Source: Bacillota bacterium
GTDB lineage: Bacteria > Bacillota > Clostridia > Lachnospirales > Lachnospiraceae
Direction of reading: 5' to 3'
Assembly: GCA_023439125.1 (NCBI GenBank)
Contig: JAEXOU010000008.1
Location: 102,063 to 166,062, forward strand
DNA: 64,000 nucleotides
The position numbers and the translations under genes were made by a program. Under the pieces are notes generated by a model. That model saw only the letters and a program-made list of their open reading frames with translations, searched no databases and had not been told where the DNA came from. Positions 58,608-64,000 of this stretch are shown here, one piece after another. Within the stretch, counting starts at the first letter, position 1. Every line of letters starts with the position of its first letter.

Positions 58608-60101
58608 TTAGTCGATACATTTATAAGTCTTTTGCATTATATTTTCTTTAATAACATAAATATCATTATCACTACCACTGGTAATTGCGAGATAATCACC
58701 GACTTTACCTAGCATATAATCATCATAATACCAACTTGTAAATACTTTAGTTGTCTTAGTTAACTGTTTCGCATAGATATATGACTCCTCATTACTCACA
58801 CATACTCTCGCAAACTGAACTAATTGATATACCTCATTCGTTCGCTTATTATGTACCGTCGGTTGATACTCTGCATCACAAGTATAGGTACCCTCAAGAA
58901 TCTTATAGCTCGTCTCAAACTTCTCTCTTCTCATTGGATATACTTCACCATCAATCCCAATCATAACGTAAATATTGGCATCAGCTACAATTGTGACATC
59001 GCCTTCTAACGTACGAGCAATTAAAACGGTTCCCTCATCTGCAAAATCTAAAGTTTTTGCAAACCCAACAGGTACTGGTAACTTTCTATATTTATACATT
59101 ACCGTTTTATCTACTTTATCCTTCAAGGCGTCGATAGTATCATAACTTGTAAAATACTCTTTCATACGGTTAGCAATAAATTCTTTAAAAGTTAGATTAG
59201 CAAATTGATCCTGAAACTTTGAAGCTACCATAAATCCGCCAGCCTTTTTCTTATGTCCTCCGCCACTACCAATATTAATAGTTAAATATTGTGCTAAATC
59301 ATTTGCTGTAACGTCTCTACGACAACTTCGAATCGACATCTTATATCCATATTCTAACTCATTATAAACAATACAGATATCAACATTATCTACCTGTAAT
59401 ACTAAATCACTAATAAATCCTAAAATATTAGGATCACAAGGTTCCACCTCAACAACTGCATATCGTTCCATTTCCTCATACTGATAATTTGCAATTGCTG
59501 CTCCTGTAATTTCAAGTTCCCCTAACGTAAAGTTCGAATTCTTCAGACTATTAATCACGTGCTCTTTAGGATGAAGTGCCTCCATCATATCCATATCCAA
59601 TGGATGTTGAATTTCACCAAAACAATTCGTATCCATATATAAACCATAATAGAGTGCAGTAGCTAAATCATTATCTCCATTTACATCATAACCTTCATTA
59701 CGTAACATCGAATAAACAAGTGTGGAACAACTACCATATCCTGGACGAATTTCTGTAAATTCATTTAATTCCACACAAACCTCATGATGGTCAATCATTG
59801 CTATCTGTAGAGCATCATGTTTCTGAACATTCCCCTCTCCATATTGACAGTCGCTTAATATTAAAAGCTCACAAGGTTCTATTTCTGTTACATACTCAAT
59901 TGGGATTTCTAGTGTTTTCACAAGTAAAAGAAGATTACTCTTCTGGATAATCTGTGACCCAGAATAGATGAATCTTACTTCTTTTCCTAAACCTTTAAAA
60001 TAGCGGTATAATCCAAACCCAGAGGCGATTGCATCGGCATCCGGATTATCGTGACATTGGATTACAATCTTCTGATATTTTTCTAATTCACTTAATCTCA
60101 T
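58608..60101 (-). CDS. DHH/DHHA1 family phosphoesterase
   Basis: 497 residues. DHH motifs: H-D-N-P-D-A-D-A near residues 15-22, a Q-Y-G region near 96, I-D-H-H near 113-116, and the DHHA1 glycine motif G-S-G-G-G-H-K-K-K-A-G-G near 277-288. A further 200-residue C-terminal region is present that I do not recognise. Members are oligoribonucleases, cyclic dinucleotide phosphodiesterases or related nucleases; the exact one is unclear. 12 bp after the TIR gene on the same strand. Confidence 0.85.
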   Translation of the reverse strand: MRLSELEKYQKIVIQCHDNPDADAIASGFGLYRYFKGLGKEVRFIYSGSQIIQKSNLLLLVKTLEIPIEYVTEIEPCELLILSDCQYGEGNVQKHDALQIAMIDHHEVCVELNEFTEIRPGYGSCSTLVYSMLRNEGYDVNGDNDLATALYYGLYMDTNCFGEIQHPLDMDMMEALHPKEHVINSLKNSNFTLGELEITGAAIANYQYEEMERYAVVEVEPCDPNILGFISDLVLQVDNVDICIVYNELEYGYKMSIRSCRRDVTANDLAQYLTINIGSGGGHKKKAGGFMVASKFQDQFANLTFKEFIANRMKEYFTSYDTIDALKDKVDKTVMYKYRKLPVPVGFAKTLDFADEGTVLIARTLEGDVTIVADANIYVMIGIDGEVYPMRREKFETSYKILEGTYTCDAEYQPTVHNKRTNEVYQLVQFARVCVSNEESYIYAKQLTKTTKVFTSWYYDDYMLGKVGDYLAITSGSDNDIYVIKENIMQKTYKCID

Positions 60102-60113
60102 TAGGATTCCTTC

Positions 60114-61883
60114 CTACTTTATGGTATATGGGTTATCTGCAGTTCCTTCTCCATCAACGGTTAACTGTTCTAGTGATATTGTTACAGCTGGACGAATACC
60201 AAAACCACTTGCACTTGCATAATAAGTAATGATATCCTGTTTACTACTTGCTCCAAAACCAACTGCTAAAACAGAAGTCGAATCTGCTCCATCTGGTGTA
60301 CGTAATGCCCAGTTACAATAAGTTGTATTATACGATAATGCAACATTATAGAATGAAGAACGATCACTATCGATTGCTGACTGAGTTGGAGATGCAAATA
60401 TCAGTAGATTATTGTTATATAAATACTTTTTCACTTCATCAACCGATAATAGATATACCTTGTCCGTTGTCTTTTTACTAGCATAATTTGATAAGTTATA
60501 ATCAGCTGAAATTAATCCAGGGGTGTATTTGTATACTGGTTTATCCGACCCTTCTGCATTTATTGCATTTAAAGTTGTCGTATTTACAACATCGCACAAT
60601 AAGCTAATTTCTTCTTTCGTAAAATCATATAAGAACCCAGGTTGCTTATCATAATAATTCGATTCTTCATCCGTTCCAGTACTTACTGGAGCTTGATCCT
60701 TATATGTAACTCTGGCGCTGTTGGAATTTAGCCATGTACGGATATTGGATGTTTCCCAATCGCTATTTCCACGGAATTCAACAATTTGACTTTGAGAATA
60801 AGTTTCCTTTATCGAACGATCATAAGAATTACCACTCAAATCTTTATTGAATTTACCGCTTTCTGCACAATCAAATGGCTTCATGTCTAATACTTTTTCC
60901 GATATTAAAACTGCTTGTTTTTTCTCAGTGTCTACGTTAACTATAATCCAAGTGATCGCACTATCATTATTTGTATTGCTATATGCTTGTGGCTTGTAAG
61001 TACCAAATTTTAAGTACTGACCAACCTCAAAGTTAAAACTTGGTTCATCTGGTGCTTGCTCTGCAGGATTTACTACTTGTTCCAACTTGTCTGTATTATC
61101 TGTCGGTTGAGCTATATTTGTTTCCGTCGGCTCATTTTGTGTATCATTCGGTGTATTTTCCTGAACCTGTGGATTTTCACTATGTAAATCACTTGGTGGT
61201 TCAACTGTTGGTGTGGTACTATCCGGATTTTCAACTGTTTGGGTTATCTCTACTAATACTTTTGTTGGCGCTACGGTACTAGTTACTTCCTTTATAATTG
61301 CAACTGTAGGTGTTGTTACAGCAAGTATATCATCATTTGGATCCTTATTCGAATTCTGGAGTATGAATACAAATATAATAACTATTATGACACCAGCAGC
61401 TGCGCAAATGGTTGATATTACCTTTTTAGATAAATGATTTGTTTTATTGCTATGTAACTCTGCTTCTACGACAACCTTAGCGTCGTTACCATTCATAATC
61501 TGCTGAATGCTATGATACAATTCATCCATATGATTACCTTTTACAGTAGCATCTAACCATTGATTGCTCAATAAAAAATACTCCATTGATTTGGATAGCG
61601 GAGCATCTTCTATCTTATAAGCGATTAATGGAATTTTCTTTGCAACTGCTCGTTCCACCTCACGAAGTACGTGTTGAGAAGCATTCGCAGCTTCTGAATA
61701 AACTAATATGAATGCTATACTATTCTCAATACCTTTAATAATTTCTTCACCATATTCTGAACCAGGCAAAATATTTCTTGGAGCAATCCAGCAAGATATT
61801 CCACTATGCTCTAAAAAATCACATATTTCTTCAGCTTTCTTTAATTCTTTACTTGCATACGATATAAAGACATGTTTTTCCAT
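60114..61883 (-). CDS. TIR domain - transmembrane - DUF6273 protein
   Basis: 589 residues. Cytoplasmic TIR domain at about 1-130: opening H-V-F-I-S-Y-A-S near 4-11, W-I-A-P-R near 32-36, and a putative catalytic Glu in V-L-R-E-V-E near 93. One membrane helix near 155-178, a Thr/Pro/Glu/Asn-rich linker near 180-285, then an extracytoplasmic DUF6273 domain (I-T-W-I-I-V near 317, W-L-N near 390, G-F-G-I-R-P-A near 555). TIRs often degrade NAD or make signals in defence; here the outside domain could sense something. No promoter is obvious. Confidence 0.85.
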   Translation of the reverse strand: MEKHVFISYASKELKKAEEICDFLEHSGISCWIAPRNILPGSEYGEEIIKGIENSIAFILVYSEAANASQHVLREVERAVAKKIPLIAYKIEDAPLSKSMEYFLLSNQWLDATVKGNHMDELYHSIQQIMNGNDAKVVVEAELHSNKTNHLSKKVISTICAAAGVIIVIIFVFILQNSNKDPNDDILAVTTPTVAIIKEVTSTVAPTKVLVEITQTVENPDSTTPTVEPPSDLHSENPQVQENTPNDTQNEPTETNIAQPTDNTDKLEQVVNPAEQAPDEPSFNFEVGQYLKFGTYKPQAYSNTNNDSAITWIIVNVDTEKKQAVLISEKVLDMKPFDCAESGKFNKDLSGNSYDRSIKETYSQSQIVEFRGNSDWETSNIRTWLNSNSARVTYKDQAPVSTGTDEESNYYDKQPGFLYDFTKEEISLLCDVVNTTTLNAINAEGSDKPVYKYTPGLISADYNLSNYASKKTTDKVYLLSVDEVKKYLYNNNLLIFASPTQSAIDSDRSSFYNVALSYNTTYCNWALRTPDGADSTSVLAVGFGASSKQDIITYYASASGFGIRPAVTISLEQLTVDGEGTADNPYTIK

Positions 61884-62002
61884 ATCTAATCCTCTCTTAG
61901 GCTAATATTTACTAACTTATCTTCTTATTATATCATATATCCATATTTAGTAAATATTTTTGGCGATTTATATCGAAATTATTTACTAAATTTAGTATAA
62001 TA

Positions 62003-62611
62003 TTACTTTTCAAACTTGGATATTGTTTTATAAAAGGTATTAATTTCAACTCGTTGTTCCTCTGTATTAGAATTCGTACGCCCCATACGATCACACCAAC
62101 CAAGCAACGCAATCTCTTTCTTATCTACCTCTTGCAACATCTGATCTATATTTTTAAATGGTAGGTTTTTATTTACATACAAAATATGCATGTGCCACCG
62201 AACTAGTGCTACTACACATTCAATAAATACGGAGTCTGAAAAAAAATACTGGAGAAAATCTCTAGCCAAAGGAGCACCAATGATATCATGATTATATGCG
62301 GTAATTTTTCCTTTCTTTTTACGAGTGGTATCTGGCTTTCCAATATCATGTAGAAGTGCCGCCCACATAAATACTCTAGGATTTTTGCTCAAATGCTTTA
62401 CCTTAGCAGCTTCATCTACTACTAACATAGTATGTTTCCAAACATCTCCTTCTGGATGATGAATTGGCGATTGTTCCGTTTTACTTAATTTGAATAACAA
62501 ATTCCATGGTTTCATTTGAAACCATGATTCATCTAATAATGAATTCAAATAGCTACTTGGTTTTTCGTTATTTAGCAAAGCTTGTTCAACTACTTTTATT
62601 TTTTCATCCAT
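62003..62611 (-). CDS. HD-domain hydrolase
   Basis: 202 residues. First His in V-W-K-H-T near 57-61, H-D pair in A-L-L-H-D-I-G-K-P near 90-98, Lys-rich loop K-K-K-G, then conserved H-D-I-I-G near 108-112 and W-H-M-H near 141. This is the HD pattern of multifunctional tRNA CCA-adding/HD-type phosphatases; substrate unknown. About 120 bp separate it from the TIR gene, likely a separate transcript. Confidence 0.85.
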   Translation of the reverse strand: MDEKIKVVEQALLNNEKPSSYLNSLLDESWFQMKPWNLLFKLSKTEQSPIHHPEGDVWKHTMLVVDEAAKVKHLSKNPRVFMWAALLHDIGKPDTTRKKKGKITAYNHDIIGAPLARDFLQYFFSDSVFIECVVALVRWHMHILYVNKNLPFKNIDQMLQEVDKKEIALLGWCDRMGRTNSNTEEQRVEINTFYKTISKFEK

Positions 62612-62815
62612 TCTGTTTTTCCTTTATCTTAGATAATCATTTTTCGCTCTCATAAGATCTATATACATTATCTCCTGGCTACTTATTAACTACTCACGGA
62701 TAATTTTTCTAATACCCATAATATGATAAAATATGTTCAACCATTAAAATCTTTACTCATAATCTGAATACGGAGCCGTTATTTCAAACAACAGCCCCGC
62801 TACTGAAATCCTTTT

Positions 62816-63172
62816 CTATACTACCAAAATTGGAATACTCAATTCTCGATATTCTTTTGTTGGCATCCAGTTAAATCCGTCAAAATGTTCTTTGCAGAAA
62901 CGAACGCAAAATTCGTACTCTCCGGGTTTAGATACACAAAAAGATTCGGTAAAACTAAACATAAAGTATCGAAGATAATTTCCAACTTGAAAGGAATGCG
63001 GGATCCATCTCACATCCTCAAGTGTTGGTGTTACATTATCAAGTCCTTCACCCACAGCAGTAAAAAAAGCAGTATCTCCTAAACTAAGCTGTTCAAACAT
63101 ACGTATTCCTCGTACCGTACACTTACTGCATGGGATATCATCCTGATTTGTAATGTCTAATACATCCTCCAT
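62816..63172 (-). CDS. Small protein, unknown
   Basis: 118 residues, cysteines in C-S-K-C near 15-18 and later C-V, C-V-R-F-C. No signal peptide or membrane segment. Between tRNA genes and the HD gene, with its own ribosome site (GGTGGAATGTT, weak). Family not recognised. Confidence 0.55.
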   Translation of the reverse strand: MEDVLDITNQDDIPCSKCTVRGIRMFEQLSLGDTAFFTAVGEGLDNVTPTLEDVRWIPHSFQVGNYLRYFMFSFTESFCVSKPGEYEFCVRFCKEHFDGFNWMPTKEYRELSIPILVV

Positions 63173-63365
63173 AACATTCCACCTTTCATATATACTTTGC
63201 CACGTAACTCATCTGATCGTTCATCTTATCGTATCCTCACTTATGTAGATATAACACTCTAGTAGTTTAAATATATGTCTGTACTATCGTTGCTATGAGG
63301 ATAAAGAAAAAGTCACATATTGAAAGTTTTATGGTAAAGCAATTATGTAGAATATTAATAAAGTT

Positions 63366-63399
63366 AAAAAGACGAAACGTTTTTTCGTTTCGTCTTTTT
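63366..63399 (-). terminator. Terminator of the rRNA-tRNA transcript
   Basis: GACGAAACG/CGTTTCGTC (63371-63379 with 63386-63394), flanked by A5 and T5; perfect stem. It ends the minus-strand 23S-tRNA-Asn-tRNA-Glu transcript directly after tRNA-Glu. Confidence 0.9.
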
Positions 63400-63401
63400 C
63401 A

Positions 63402-63473
63402 TGACTCCAAGGGGATTTGAACCCCTGTTACCGCCGTGAAAGGGCGGTGTCTTAACCGCTTGACCATGGAGCC
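63402..63473 (-). tRNA. tRNA-Glu(TTC)
   Basis: Minus-strand cloverleaf: acceptor GGCTCCA/TGGAGTC, anticodon stem CCGCC/GGCGG with loop CTTTCAC (anticodon TTC), T stem AGGGG/CCCCT with loop TTCAAAT. CCA not encoded. Confidence 0.95.
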
Positions 63474-63504
63474 TTATCAAATCGGGCTTCATGCTCCGAT
63501 TAAA

Positions 63505-63577
63505 CTCCCCCTGTTGGACTCGAACCAACGACACTTCGGTTAACAGCCGAATGCTCTACCGACTGAGCTAAGGAGGA
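63505..63577 (-). tRNA. tRNA-Asn(GTT), chromosomal
   Basis: Minus-strand cloverleaf: acceptor TCCTCCT/AGGGGGA, D stem GCTC/GAGC, anticodon stem TTCGG/CCGAA with loop CTGTTAA (anticodon GTT), T stem GTTGG/CCAAC with loop TTCGAGT. CCA not encoded. Confidence 0.95.
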
Positions 63578-63664
63578 ATATAAAGGTTTGCACCTTCAAA
63601 ACTACATACATGTTACATCCTTGTGGAATATTTGTCAAGAATCTTTTTCAAAACCTTGCGATTG

Positions 63665-64000
<336 letters not shown>

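Overview
The window looks like a chromosome segment of a spore-forming, AT-rich Clostridia, most likely Lachnospiraceae. The signs are low-GC codon use, strong AGGAGG-type ribosome binding sites, a BlaI/BlaR1 pair, many Clostridia-type small envelope proteins, a LysM-GH18 spore-lytic enzyme gene, and an A118-like siphophage lysogen. The species is inference only.

Layout. Positions 1-17272 are chromosomal: a partial DUF2935 gene; a minus-strand group (HAD phosphatase, GNAT, an extracytoplasmic membrane-anchored protein); a pirin/FMN-reductase pair; blaI-blaR1; a minus-strand set of two paralogous lipoproteins and two membrane-anchored proteins; an XRE regulator plus a 1000-residue SF1 helicase; and an RlmD/RlmCD-type rRNA methyltransferase. 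BlaI-type operators (TACA-NN-TGTAAGATT type) lie not only before blaI but also in the promoters of the lipoprotein genes, so these genes probably form one BlaI regulon with no beta-lactamase in view.

Positions 18420-58148 are one intact-looking prophage of about 39.7 kb. It sits inside the coding sequence of a LysM-GH18 (YaaH/SleL type) gene. A 21-bp direct repeat (18420-18440 and 58128-58148) marks attL and attR, and joining the two ends restores an uninterrupted 423-codon enzyme. A large serine recombinase gene ends 11 bp from attR. This is the arrangement of sporulation-interrupting elements such as skin/sigK and SPbeta/spsM, so regulated excision in the mother cell is the most attractive hypothesis here. 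From the left end the prophage carries a lipoprotein cassette, the lysis module, a terminator-bounded BIG2 surface-protein cassette, tail genes, head genes, a separate metalloprotease/zinc-ribbon cassette, an SGNH esterase, the portal, and a fused small-large terminase. Then come a tRNA-Asn beside an unassigned structured non-coding region, a sigma-like late regulator, a tyrosine recombinase, replication and recombination genes (ERF, SSB, ERCC4 nuclease, CHC2 primase part, DUF927 helicase) with an iteron-like repeat cluster, and a cro/cI-type switch with four shared palindromic operators.

Positions 58149-64000 return to the chromosome: the 3' part of the GH18 gene, a DHH phosphoesterase, a TIR-transmembrane-DUF6273 protein, an HD hydrolase, an unknown protein, tRNA-Glu, tRNA-Asn and the 3' end of a 23S rRNA gene, all on the minus strand.
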